Source: Ichthyophthirius multifiliis (taxonomy: Eukaryota; Ciliophora; Oligohymenophorea; Hymenostomatida). From it: DNA of 64,000 nucleotides. This document shows, piece after piece, positions 51,514-63,013 of the stretch (position 1 is the stretch's first letter; every line of letters begins with the position of its first letter). The position numbers and the translations under genes were made by a program. Below the pieces are notes generated by a model, which made no database searches, had not been told where the DNA came from, and saw nothing but the letters and a program-made list of their open reading frames with translations. Where the stretch lies: the NCBI RefSeq assembly GCF_000220395.1, contig NW_004086441.1, positions 120,485-184,484 on the forward strand. Direction: 5' to 3'.

Positions 51514-52189
51514 TTTTTACATTTATTCTTATATAATGAGTATTTTCATTAATTTAAAAATCTTCTTCGTAATTTTATGTCGTTTTTATTTCAATTAAAG
51601 CTATTTTAGGATAATCTTAATTTTAAGACTTTAATTAATATTAATTATTAAAATAATTTATTGATAAATTAATAATATTCATATTTTAATTTATATTTTC
51701 TAATATTATCAAAGAATTTTGTATTAATGAATCTGTTGAATTATCTATTATTTCATTTAATGCTTATATTTATTTTATAATATGAGGCTAAGTATATTTA
51801 TATAATTTAGGATATGTTTATTATATATATTTTATTAGTTAATCTGACACTTTTTATTAAGAAAAATAATTTCTGATTAATTTTATTTACTAATATTAAC
51901 TATTTTATTAAAGTTTTTAATTATTTTTTTTATTTTTTTATATTACTTAGGAAAATAATCATAAATTTAATTTATTTGTTATAATAAAAATTGTTTTAAG
52001 TTTAATGTTATTTATTTTTATTAAGATGTATGTTCTAAATATATTTAAAGTTAAGGCTTTTCTTTATATATACTATATTTAGTTATGTTTCTGTTATTAA
52101 TCATGACATGATTTTATAATATCTTATCTTTTTTGTTTATTGAATATATCTAATTATTATTATTAATGTTATATTCGGATTTAACTCAT
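48290..52189 (-). CDS. Degenerate HDAC-like domain plus Kelch-like repeats, polyQ
   Basis: One long frame from about 51850 to TGA at 48290; the likely start is ATG 52189 (MSQIRIQHQQQQLDIF), but the junction between 51850 and 52100 is unresolved. The N-terminal third contains NDYLFLFQNICKIMRFLKPQ, LIIFSYDFSLSLNE, ICNHHFIYVVPCRN and FYAVIFGLQE, in the order of the C-terminal half of a class II histone deacetylase. However, the GFD metal-ligand motif is lost, so activity is doubtful. From about 50930 to 48290 the protein has Kelch-type hairpins: SISFFTENEKIYIFGGIST, EDYFVYLLGGEYS, DEFIYLINGHQIN, GNYIYYFGKIWKEN. A Gln/Ser-rich insert lies at 49350-49600. A separate Kelch gene starting at 50932 is an alternative, but the frame continues upstream without a stop. 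Confidence 0.6.
49350..49600 (-). repeat. TAA/TGATTA triplet tract encoding Gln/Ser-rich insert
   Basis: Imperfect ATT/ATG repeats on the plus strand that read QSQIQQQQSQ-like on the minus strand within the Kelch-like gene. A plus-strand Ile-rich reading here is an artefact. Confidence 0.75.
51478..51514 (-). repeat. Short (TAA)n tract encoding Gln
   Basis: About ten ATT units on the plus strand. In frame with the HDAC-like part it reads as a Gln run between VKK and YTNKNL. Confidence 0.7.
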
Positions 52190-52697
52190 ATTTTTAATTT
52201 ATATAATATCTTAATATTTAATTAAATTTTATTTAAGATATAGTATTATTTATAAAAAATGTATTATATTAATAATAAATAAAAAAAAATTATATATTTA
52301 AAAAAAATAATAAATTAAATTCAAAAATAAATCAATATAATATTTTTAAATATAAATAATGAATAAAATAATTTTTTATAAATATAATATTAAATAAAGA
52401 CTTATATAGAATAGTAAAAAAATAAAAATAAAATATTATAATAAACAATATATATAAGTATTTATATATATATGATTATATATATATATATATATTTATT
52501 TATATATATATTTATATTTCTTTTATTTTAAATATTTTATTATTACTTTTACCATCTAATTAACGATTATTTTAAAATATTTATTTATTTTATAAATTTC
52601 AAATTAATATTTAAAAAAAACTTAAATTAAATAATAAAGCAAAAAAAAAATTTAAATTACCAAATTATAAATCACTTAAAATTTTTTTAAAAAAAGT
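52190..52697. other. Intergenic divergent gap
   Basis: A/T-rich spacer with (TA)n at about 52440-52510, between divergently oriented genes; probably carries both promoters. No motif recognised. Confidence 0.45.
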
Positions 52698-53300
52698 ATG
52701 AGCTTCACATAATAATAATTAAAACAAAAAATTGGACATAGAAGAACTTAATCAAGTTTATAAATGGATTTTTCAAATATAAATGTAGATACCCAAACAT
52801 AACTTTAATAAGAAAAATAAAAGGAAAATTTCCAAAAAATGTTATACATTAATAAAATTATAGACGGAAACTCTACGAAATAAGCATTAGAAGCCCAAAA
52901 TAAATCCAAAACAGAAAAACAATTAATAATAGATTGCTTAGAAGATGAAATAATAAGTAAAGAGTCTAACAATATGTTTAATTTTGGTAAAAACTTATAC
53001 TAAAGAAGGCGTCATAAGAGTGATTTTGGAATGTGCACTTAAACAAAACCCCCTATAGAAATAAATTAAGAAAAAACCTTTAAATTATTCCCGAATTACC
53101 TACAGATTTAATAACTTCGACAGAATTTTCAGGAAATATGAAAAACAGATTAATAGAAAATAAAAAATTTAAAGAAAATCAGATGTAGGAAATATAAGAA
53201 GAAAATAAAATATAAAACATAATTTCTTAAATGGAAAAAAATGTTTCTGCCTTATAAAAAAAACAAACTTTTTAGAATAATAAAATATTAATTTTAATTA
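52698..53300 (+). CDS. Coiled-coil protein, frame break at a poly-A run (3' end unresolved)
   Basis: ATG 52698 opens MSFTQQQLKQKIGHRRTQSS, followed by a Gln/Lys/Glu-rich helical region (TQTQLQQEKQKENFQKMLYI) and NLYQRRRHKSDFGMCTQTKP. This frame ends at a TGA near 53140. The frame one base away carries the obvious continuation (IIPELPTDLITSTEFSGNMK, KENQMQEIQEENKIQN, ISQMEKNVSALQKKQTFQ). Both join if the six-A run at 53071-53076 had seven A. Coding-looking sequence continues with gaps to about 53770 (KEKIQELELQVKTNEENIK; FNNLLKKKQFSKDLQNN), so the gene is probably longer and spliced. RRTQSS and RRRHKSDF are good basophilic kinase sites. Family unknown. Confidence 0.5.
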
Positions 53301-53832
53301 AAAATTAAAGATATATTCTTAAAAAGAATAAATGCTTTATAGGGTTATTTTATATTTAAAAATAAAATATTTATAAAAATTATTAAATAAAGGAAAATAT
53401 ATAAAATAAAGAAAAAATTTAAGAATTAGAATTATAAGTTAAAACTAATGAAGAAAATATTAAAATTATTTAATAATTATATTAATAATCATGTAATTAA
53501 TATTAAAATATAAAAACTTAAAAATAAAAATAAAATCTTTCTACAAATGCATATACGTAAAATTATAAAAATATTTTTATAAATAATTTTTATTATATTT
53601 AAAAAAAATTATAAAGTGATATTTCAACAACAGATTCTCCGCATTAATAAACTTAATTGTTTAAATAAAAAATAAATAATTCAAATTAATCATAATAAAC
53701 ATAATAAAATCAAAATAAAAATAATAATACTTTTAATAATCTTCTTAAAAAAAAATAATTTTCTAAAGATTTATAAAATAATTAATTAGTAAATAATTAT
53801 AAAATAAATAATATAAATAATATAAATATATA

Positions 53833-53877
<45 letters not shown>

Positions 53878-55395
53878 TTATTTGCTAAAAATAATGTATT
53901 TTTTACTTTTTATTTTTTTCTTATATTAATTTTTATTTATAGAATATTTTGTATAAGCAATATTTATAAGGTAAATTTCAATTATTTTGAAATATAAAAA
54001 AATAATAAATATACGATTATTAATAATAAAACAATTAATTTATTGTATTATCATATATATTAAGAATGTCCATACTATTAATATTATTTTTTATTTTATA
54101 TGTTATATTTCTATATAAATAAAAAAATGAATGTATATAATATATTCAAATAATATTTTACCATAATTTAAAGATTATTAAATAAATACATATTATATTT
54201 ACTACATTGATTTTAAAAAAAATGTATAATAATTTTTTATCTTCTTAAATTTATAAAATTAATTATATGAAAATATTTTAATAATATATTTATATTTTTT
54301 ATATCTAAATATTAATTTATAATATCATGGAAAAATATTTTTAATTATTAATACTTAAATTCATTATTTTTAAAAATAATATAATCTAATAATTATGTAG
54401 TATATATAAATATTTTTATTTCATTTGTATTAAAACAAAAGCAATCTCAATAAATCTAACTCTACTTAAAAATACAAAATTAATAATAAAATATTAAAGA
54501 TATTTTAATTTAAAATTTATTATATAATAAAATAAATTTAACTTTTTTTTAAAAAGAAAATAAAATTATTATTTTTTTAAAACAAAAATAAATATTAAAA
54601 TTAATTATTATATATAATAAAATATTTAAATATATATAAAAAACTATCTCATAAGCAAATATTTAAGAAAATAAAAATAAAATAAAAATGAAATAAAAAT
54701 AAAAATAAAAATAAAAATAAAATAAAAATAAAAATTAAATTAAAAATAAAAAATAAAAAATAAAAAATTAAAAATAAAAATAAAAATAAAAAATAAAAAA
54801 TAAAAATTAAAATAAAAATAAAAATAAAAATAAAAATAAAAATAAAATTTTTATTTATATTAATATTTTTAATAAAATTATAATTTTATAAACTAAAAAT
54901 TATATAAAAATTAATAATATACAAAAAATACGAAATATTTAAATAAAAAAATTAAAAAAACAATAATCTCATAAACAGATAAAAACCTATTACTAACTAT
55001 AAAAATTTCGGTTATATAACATCTTCTTTCATATTTAATAACTTTTAGCCTGATATATTTATGTATATTTTTTTGGCCTTTATATTATTCTGAGTTAGAC
55101 CACTTTTTTACACTAAAAGTTAATTTTATATTAACTTCAGAAACCAATAATAGTATTCGACTGCATATACAGCAATTTCGTATATATTGCACTTTTTAAC
55201 ATATGGTAATGACATATATATTAAATATATAAATTTTAAAATATATGTCAATATAATTAAAAATACGGCTAAAATAATTATTATTTTATATTAAAATATT
55301 AAAAATTTGATATAAAAAAAATAATTTATTATTATTGTTTATATCATAAACATTTATATATATTATATATATACAATATTTTTTTAAAAAAAAAT
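53301..55395. other. A/T-rich region, possible 3' exons then spacer
   Basis: 53400-53790 still has coiled-coil-like reading on the plus strand, and an (AAT)n run lies at 53835-53877. From 53900 on nothing supportable is seen except the ATAAA-type repeat at 54655-54850. Confidence 0.4.
54655..54850. repeat. (AAAATA/AAAAT)n microsatellite
   Basis: About 190 bp of near-perfect AAAAT(A) units with slippage variants (AAAAAT, AAATTAA). No reading frame purpose seen. Confidence 0.85.
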
Positions 55396-56110
55396 CTTAA
55401 AAGGATAAATGGGATGGTTAATTCTCTCTGAGAGTCCTTTTACTCCCAAGAGTGGATGGATGAGATCTAGAAGTTCTTAGTTTTGGTTTGATCTAGAAAA
55501 AGAGTAGTATAACTTTTTTCTACGTCGTGTCCTAGAGTCTTGGCTTTGATCTTGTCCCTGTGTTTAACTTAGAAAAATCAAATTAGGTTCTGAAAAAATA
55601 TGAAAATCTCTTCTTAAGATGAACAACTGCTAGATATGATTACCACAGCTTTTTTACTTTTTCCCATATATTCAGTATGATACCCGTGTAGCTTGAAGGC
55701 TGATTATTATCTAAGCCATAAATCCCTTATTCGCTATACATTAGGCAGTGACTAATAAAATTCTGTCAAGTTTTTTTATTCCTTTTAACCTCCCCTCCCT
55801 CCTGTCTTGATTGTTCTTTGCGGTCTCCTTTCAAAAGTATTCTTAACTAAACATAATCAATATGTTTCTTTGCAGTTATTCACTTTATGCTGTGTTTAAA
55901 ATTTTTGAGGAAATTAGAATAGAAATGTTTTTTTCCTCTTGTGAAATTTTTAATTAATTTCAGAATGTTTATTGTTTATAATAATTAAAATATTATTATA
56001 TACATTTTTTAGGATTTCTATTATGTTTTTATATGTGTATAAGCCTTGGGTAGCCCGAGGTGAAATTCCTTTGCTGAGTTTTAGAACGCTTAAATACATA
56101 CATAATAAAT
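55396..56110. other. GC-richer island of unknown nature
   Basis: Base composition changes abruptly: tracts such as GGGATGGTTAATTCTCTCTG, CTAGAGTCTTGGCTTTGATC, CCTCCCCTCCCTCCTG and GGGTAGCCCGAGG stand out in a genome where spacers are nearly pure A/T. No frame on either strand gives a clearly better protein than the others, and several frames are open in parallel. A structured non-coding RNA, an imported segment, or an unrecognised gene are all possible. No tRNA-like cloverleaf or rRNA core motif was found. Confidence 0.4.
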
Positions 56111-57878
56111 TTTAAATTGTTTTTCATTTAATTTATTAATTATGTTTTATAAATAGTAATTTTTCTAAATTTTTTAGATTTAGTCTTTTTTCCTTTCAAT
56201 TCTCATTTATTATTCCACAAATGCTAAATAACTTTTCAGGAATTGTTATGCTTAACGAAGTGCTTTAGTATTTTTTTTGTAAATAAAGATTAATAAGGAC
56301 ATTACTATATCTTTATAATCTCTATTATCTATTTAATTTTATAAAATTTAAATACTTTTTAGAGTAAACGAAATATAATTTTTATATATTATTATTAATG
56401 CAAAATATATATAGAATTAATCTCTAGATTTCTATCTTTTTGATGTAGAGTTTTTTTCCGTCAATAATCTAGCTCAAATTGGTAATAAATAATTTTTATT
56501 TATTTGTATATTATAACTTAATATTAATGATAATTTTTTTGTTTAATATTTTAAAAATCTCTCTTTAATACTATAAATGAGTTATTATTTACAAATTTTT
56601 TTATAAAATAAGAATAATATTTTAAATATATAATTAAATAAATAGAGTATATATAAATGGAATTGCTATATTTATGTATTCTTTTATTGCTAGATGTTTT
56701 TATGCTATGAATTTCAAATAATTATAATAAAAGTAACAAATTCATATTAACATCTCCTATTACTCATTTGACAAACTAACTGTTTTTGCTTCTGATAACT
56801 TTAAAGCTTCTCTTTATTAGACAAAGTTATTTATAATATAAAAATGCATATCCATTTTATCTCTAAATAATTTTAATTTATTTTATTTATAGAAATAAAA
56901 AAATTTGATAATTAAACATTTTAACTTTATATATATGTATAATTATCACTTAAGCATATAAATATAGCAGATGTTGGCAAAGCAAAGTCGTATTTTCATA
57001 ATTTAAATAAATAAACTTTTCTCCTTTAATTTACACAATTATTCTTGTAAAACATTTAGTTTATTTAATATATTATATACAGTGTGTGTCTTGTCCAAGT
57101 TTTATAATGATTATAGTCAGACTTAAAAAGCTGTTTTCAGTAGAATTTGTTCAATATATCAATTATATATGATATGCTAACTTTATTATAATTTTAATTT
57201 ATTAAGTATTTAATATATTTATGTTGCTCTAAAGTACTTTCGCTTGGTGCTATATTTGAAAATAAAGTTGAAAATCCTTTGTTATCCATAATAAAATATG
57301 GTAACATAATCTAAGACTATCATAAATAATCATATATTATATTATTAAGATTAAGGTATATTTCGTTATTAAAATCTTAATTTCTCGAAAAGATGTTTAA
57401 ATTGTTTTTATTATTGCGAATATTTTTATTAATTTAATAGTTAATTTTTCATTTTTTTATATTATTGCTAAGTTAAATATATTATTCATATTCTTAGGCG
57501 CTATTATTTTGTTTTAAATAGTTTTTTTTCGTTATTTTAGCTTTATATTTTTTTTCTATTTAAAAACCTAAAGAATATCTTTTTTTTTCAAACAATAAAT
57601 AGTAGTCTTTTAAAATATATAGAAGTTTACATAATATTAAAATTATATTTAACAAAAAATTATTTTGTTTATAATATTTTAAATAAATATATATTTTTTA
57701 ATTTCTTTGTTTTAGTTGGATATAATAAAGAAAATTTTCATATAAAAATTAATTAAACTTTATTTTTACATAAATATTTTATTTTATTATCCTATTAAAA
57801 AAAAAACAACATACATAATATAATATAAATATTAATTATTTAATAAATAATTAAGAACATATTCTATTTTATTATAAA
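56111..57878. other. Non-coding region, moderately A/T-rich
   Basis: No gene supported. Sequence complexity is higher than in most spacers here, so diverged pseudogene or untranslated sequence is possible. Confidence 0.35.
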
Positions 57879-58229
57879 ATGGCAAATTATAATCAATATT
57901 TAAACTTATTTTATTTAAAACATTATGAATAAATAGATAAGTTTTATGACACGGCAATTTTAAGGCATATTGTCCTATTTAAAATGTAAAATACTGCATT
58001 TATACACAACAAAAAGTAAAAATACGGTACTCGCAAGTAAAAAATTAAATAAAAAAACACTACATATGTTCATTATTTTTAATAAAAAATGACATAAAAA
58101 TAATATTAATAAAAAACTTATTAAAATGTTCTAAATAAGTATTATATTTATATGAATTTTTCAAGATAATGGCTTAATCACTACTAAACTACTTTTAATA
58201 ATTATAAAAAGCTTTTACGCATTTCATGA
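57879..58229 (+). CDS. Possible small hypothetical protein, 116 aa
   Basis: ATG 57879 to TGA 58227-58229, 117 codons without intron. It begins MANYNQYLNLFYLKHYEQID, continues with FYDTAILRHIVLFKMQNTAF, and has a basic Gln/Lys/Tyr-rich C-terminal half. The residue mix is acceptable for a real protein, but this length is expected now and then by chance because TGA is rare in such A/T-rich DNA. Confidence 0.35.
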
Positions 58230-59879
58230 AGATGCACTCTAACACACAGACAAATGAAAAAATTAGAAGATAGTATTTATTAAATAATAACAATTAAATG
58301 AAGTAAATAAAAAAGTAAAATATACATCTCATTCCAACCCAAATAATAAAAAATTTTAAGATTTAATTTTATCTACATTAGATAAATAAATATAATACTC
58401 AAGGACTTAAAAATTACGTGTTTTGTATGTTTTAGGGTAAATTGGTTTTTAAACTTTATTGTATTTTTACAATATACATTCTATTCTTAGAATTAATAAT
58501 GCTTATTAGTCTACTAAATATTAAAATACATATGGTACAAATGCTATTTTAATTAATCCTTAACTAAGAATTTTCAATATTTTATTATTATACACTATAT
58601 TCGAAAATATTTATACTTTTTTTTAGGGAATAATTATTATTTATTTCATTTTTACATATTTTTCTTTAAAAAAAAAAATAATTAAACAAAATAAAGAAGC
58701 CTTGATTGAATTTTGTAAAAAAATATTAAAGAAAAAATTAAAAATATAAAAATAATTAATAGATTTTAGATTTGTATTTTAACTAATACTGGCATAATTC
58801 AACAATTTTTGAAGCCTTAATTGTAAATAAATCGACCACTCCATATTTTAATTTACTGTTATGTATATATTGAACCTCTTTAAGGATATAAACACGTAAG
58901 TTTTATACTCAATTAGCCACTTTATTTTATTAAAACTTACCTATATAAATAATTTTATACAATTGATATTTAAAATTAACACATCCTTAATGGGTTAATT
59001 CTTTTTTAAATTAAATTGTTTAAACTTATGAAATCGGTCGATAAAAGTCTTATGGGAAATCTCTTATTTCAGAACCGTTTGAATAACCCTTCTATTATTA
59101 TTACTAGTTATTTAAAATAGGATATAAGTAATTATTTGTATAATTTGAATATTATAAATGAAGAACATATATTTTTTTTTTTAAAAAAAAACAATATTAT
59201 TGTGTTATTATTTTTGTTTTGTTTTAAAATTTTAGTTTTTGATTTTCTTAATGAGTTTATTTTATTTATATATATATATTCTTTTTATTCATACTTTTTT
59301 TTTTATTTTATTTTATTTATTTCTAATAAATATCTTTTTTGATATAAAAATAAAGAGGATAAATTTAATTAATATTTTTTATTAAAAATTAATAAAAATT
59401 ATTTTCTATTTAAATTATTTATAAATATTATAATATTTAAAATAAAAAAAATGAGCTGAAAAAAAAAAAAAAAAGAAGAAGAAGAAGAAACACCCGAATA
59501 AAAAAAAAAAAAAAATGATTTAAGTAAATTAAAATTTTTAAGAAATATATAATAAATGTTTAAATGTTGATTTTTATTTTTATATTGATGATAATATTAA
59601 CGCTGATTACGTTTTTTTGAAAAAATCATGAAATTTACTTCTTTCCCCTTCTGAAAAAATAAAAATCAAAAACATAAAAAAAATATATAAATAAAATATA
59701 TATATATTTTATTATAACTCTTATATTAAATATATTTTTATTTAATTTTAGATTTAGCTTAAAATATTCTTTTAATCAAATTATAATCGATTTATTATAG
59801 AACAGTCTTTCTTGATTTTTATATTAATAAGAATCTTAAAAGTAAAAAAAATAATTATAATCGATAAATATATGTTTTC
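58230..59879. other. Intergenic
   Basis: No gene supported. Poly-A with GAA triplets at 59460-59515 (AAAGAAGAAGAAGAAGAAAC) is low-complexity. Confidence 0.45.
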
Positions 59880-59985
59880 GTGGAAACATATTTTTATGGA
59901 TGAAATATACTTAGGACGCCTTCTGAAACGATTTTTCGTTTGTGAGAACAAAACTGGTACCTGAACTGAAAAAATATGTTTCCAC
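59880..59985. repeat. Perfect 16-bp inverted repeat enclosing 74 bp
   Basis: Left arm GTGGAAACATATTTTT (59880-59895) and right arm AAAAATATGTTTCCAC (59970-59985) are exact reverse complements. The enclosed segment is GC-richer than its surroundings (GGACGCC, GGTACC). Immediately to the left lies a third, imperfect copy (ATATGTTTTC) that can pair locally with the left arm. A small hairpin RNA or a miniature inverted-repeat element are both possible. Confidence 0.8.
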
Positions 59986-61037
59986 AATATAATAAAAACT
60001 AAATTTAAATATTAAAAATAAAATAAATAAAAATAAATATATATATATATATTATTATTATTTTAATTATAGTTAAAAACGAATATTAGAAATATAAGAA
60101 GAGAAGACAATTTAATATAATAAAATAAAAAAGATATATATTTTATATTTAAAAGATATTTGTTATTTATTTATATTTAGCTTTATCAAATTTAATACTT
60201 TTTTTTAATATAAATTTATTTATTTATTTAATAAAAAATTAACATTATAAATTATAAATATAAAATTAAATAAAAGATAAAACATAAATAAAGTATTTTT
60301 ATTTCAAATAAATATTTTTTTTTAATAAAAGATTATTTACACTTTTCATTTGTATTTTTTTATATTTTTTTTTTTTTAATAAAAAGATAAGATTTGGATT
60401 AAAATCTTATTAGTTTAGTTAAATATTAATTTATTTAAAAGAAATAGTAATCATTCTATAAAAAAAACATAAAATATGAATTAGGTTCGATTTATAATTT
60501 AAAAAAATATATTTATCACATCTATTATTTTAATATTTTTGATTTTAAATAAAATAAAGTATTTAATATGTTTAAATTTAATTTTATTTAAATTAATATT
60601 TTATTTATAAATATGATAATTAACATATCAAAAATAAATATTTTTAATCTTTTATTAAAAATAAAATTTATTTCAATGTAAATAAAAAAAATATATTAAT
60701 TTTAATAAAATGTTTAATAACAAATATTTATTGATGTAAAAACGATTAAAAATTTATTTATATATATTTTGAATATTCCAAAAACTAAAGATATAATTGT
60801 ATATATTTTATATTTTACTTAATACAATAAAGGAAATTAAAATTTAAATATAAAAATTTTTTTTATATAAAAAAATAAAAATAGAAATATTAAAATTATT
60901 ATATTTTATATTAAAAATAATTGCCTTTATAAATATAATATTTATATATTTAAAATTATTTTATTAAAGATATATTGATTTATTTAATTTAAAAATGAAT
61001 ATTTATGTTGTAATAAAAAACTAATTACTTTTGCTAT
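59986..61037. other. Intergenic, A/T-only
   Basis: Nothing supportable seen on either strand. Confidence 0.5.
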
Positions 61038-61625
61038 TCATTTAATGAAAAAAATTATCTTTTAGTTGTTTTAAAAATATAAATAGAAAATAATATTTAA
61101 AAAATTAAATAATAGATATAATATGGTTGGTTTCCTTATATAAACTTCTAGTATAAAAAAATAAAAAAAAAATATAAATAATTTTTGTTTATTTAATAAT
61201 AAAAAAAAGATAAGAAAATCAATAAAAATATATGACATAATAATACAAATTAAATAAATTAAATTTAGTTTTTTTAAAATTTTTGTTTTATAAAAATTAC
61301 CCCAAAAAATATTATTAATATATATTAAAAAAATAAAAATAAAAAACAAAATAAAATTTATTTAGTGTAATTTTTTTTATATTTAAAAAAATACTATTAC
61401 AAAGTCTAAAAATTAAACGAAAAAATATTAATAATAACCAAAAAAATTACACAATATATATTATAATTAACTTTTAACAAAATAAATATATATAAATATT
61501 ATCAAATTAATTATTATATATTAAAACCACAATTTTGTTTTTTATTTTTTTATAAATTATCGCGTTTTAAAAAACCAAATAAAAAATATTTCTAATAAAC
61601 TACATTTTGTACATAAATTCCCCAT
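61038..61625 (-). CDS. Possible hydrophobic protein, 195 aa, with N-terminal acylation-like motif
   Basis: ATG 61625 to TGA 61038, 196 codons. It begins MGNLCTKCSLLEIFFIWFFK: Gly2 with Cys5 and Cys8 resembles a myristoylation/palmitoylation signal. The remainder is mostly F/I/L/Y-rich with several membrane-like stretches (FILFFIFIFLIYINNIF; YIFIDFLIFFLLL) and one polar segment (EVYIRKPTILY). A/T-rich DNA favours such hydrophobic readings by chance, so support is modest. Confidence 0.3.
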
Positions 61626-63013
61626 TTTTCCAAAACTCAATTTTTTTTTATAAAACAATTGTTTACTCCTAAACTTTCATAAACAAACACATAAAATCCC
61701 CTAAATTCTTACTTAAAAAATTAAAACTATAATATATTTCACTATTCTAGTTAAATATTATACACTTCAAAGTTAAAATTAGGCTTTTTTTTGCCTATAA
61801 ACCCCTCACAAAATCTCCCCAAAAAAGGTCTTTTATTCCAACTACACAAAATCTATAATATTTCTAACTTAAGCTAGAAATTTAGACTCAATTTTTGTTC
61901 TATAAATCGTATTTTAATACAAATTTAGCTTTCAAATTGAAAAAAGTATTTTTTCATGAAAAATAAAAGAATAATTAGTCTCTTGATTTCTTATATTGGG
62001 GGATTTATTGAACTTATATAAATATATAATTAATTATTTTATTCGATAAATTTATAATGTTATCTCTCCCACCCTCTTGATAATAGTTAAATATGGGTAT
62101 ATTAAGTGCTATATTCTACATAATAGTGTAGAATTGTAGAATTTTAACGGATTTTAGTCTAAAATCTATATAATGGTAACATTTAGAGTTTCCTCAAAGT
62201 AATTCAAGTGTTTATATTGACTTTAAGCCAAAAAGTACTATCTAAATATGTTTTTTGTGACTTTTTTTAGTTTAAACTTCACAAACATTAACTTCTATTG
62301 ATTTTTATAATCAAATATTGAAATATTTTATTAAAATAATAAAGAATGTTTATTTAAATTTTTTAATTATTAAAAAAAATGTATTGAAAAAAATTGTGGA
62401 AAACATATCAATAATTTAATATATTTATTAAAGAATCCCATTTTTAATATATTTATATATATATATATAAATATATATATATGTATTTATTATAATGTTA
62501 TTTCATCATATTTTAATTTAATTCGAAATTTATTACCTTTTTTTTCTATTATATATTATTTTTATATTTCATTAATGTATTATTATACCTATCTTTTATA
62601 TCTATCGTTTATACATTCTTTTATTTCAATTTAATATTTTTGGAATAATAATAATATTTCTTTAGTTTATTACTGCTATTTAATATAAAAGCTCAAGTCT
62701 CTCTATTTTTTTAAATATTTAATATAATCTTGGCGTTTCTTGATTATTTTTTGTATAATTTAACATTAACCTTTATTATTATTGATATTTGTATGAAATA
62801 ATTTACACATTCAGTATATTATAAAAGTTTTTGTTTGTTTGTTAAGTATAAATATTTACTATTATAAATTAAGTGTATATCGAACATATTATTTTTAATA
62901 TTAAAAGTTTAATTTAGTAGTTAAAAATTTTTAAGTTTTACTAAATTTTTTTTTTTTTTAAATATTAAAAGTTTAAATTATAATCATTTTTTTATATATA
63001 TAAATTATTTTTT
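61626..63013. other. Non-coding region, mixed composition at 61,600-62,300
   Basis: No gene supported. The first 700 bases are less A/T-extreme (CCCCTCACAAAATCTCCCC; TCTCTCCCACCCTCTTG), which may mark an unrecognised exon, untranslated region or RNA. Confidence 0.4.

Noticed and set aside
56041-56090. GAGGTGAAATTC, similar to an SSU rRNA core string
   Set aside because: Only about 12 bases match and flanking rRNA sequence is absent; taken as chance.
59781-59987. Minus-strand ORF beginning MWKHIFSVQVPVLFSQ
   Set aside because: Spans the inverted repeat and then becomes Ile/Lys filler; no splice or homology support.
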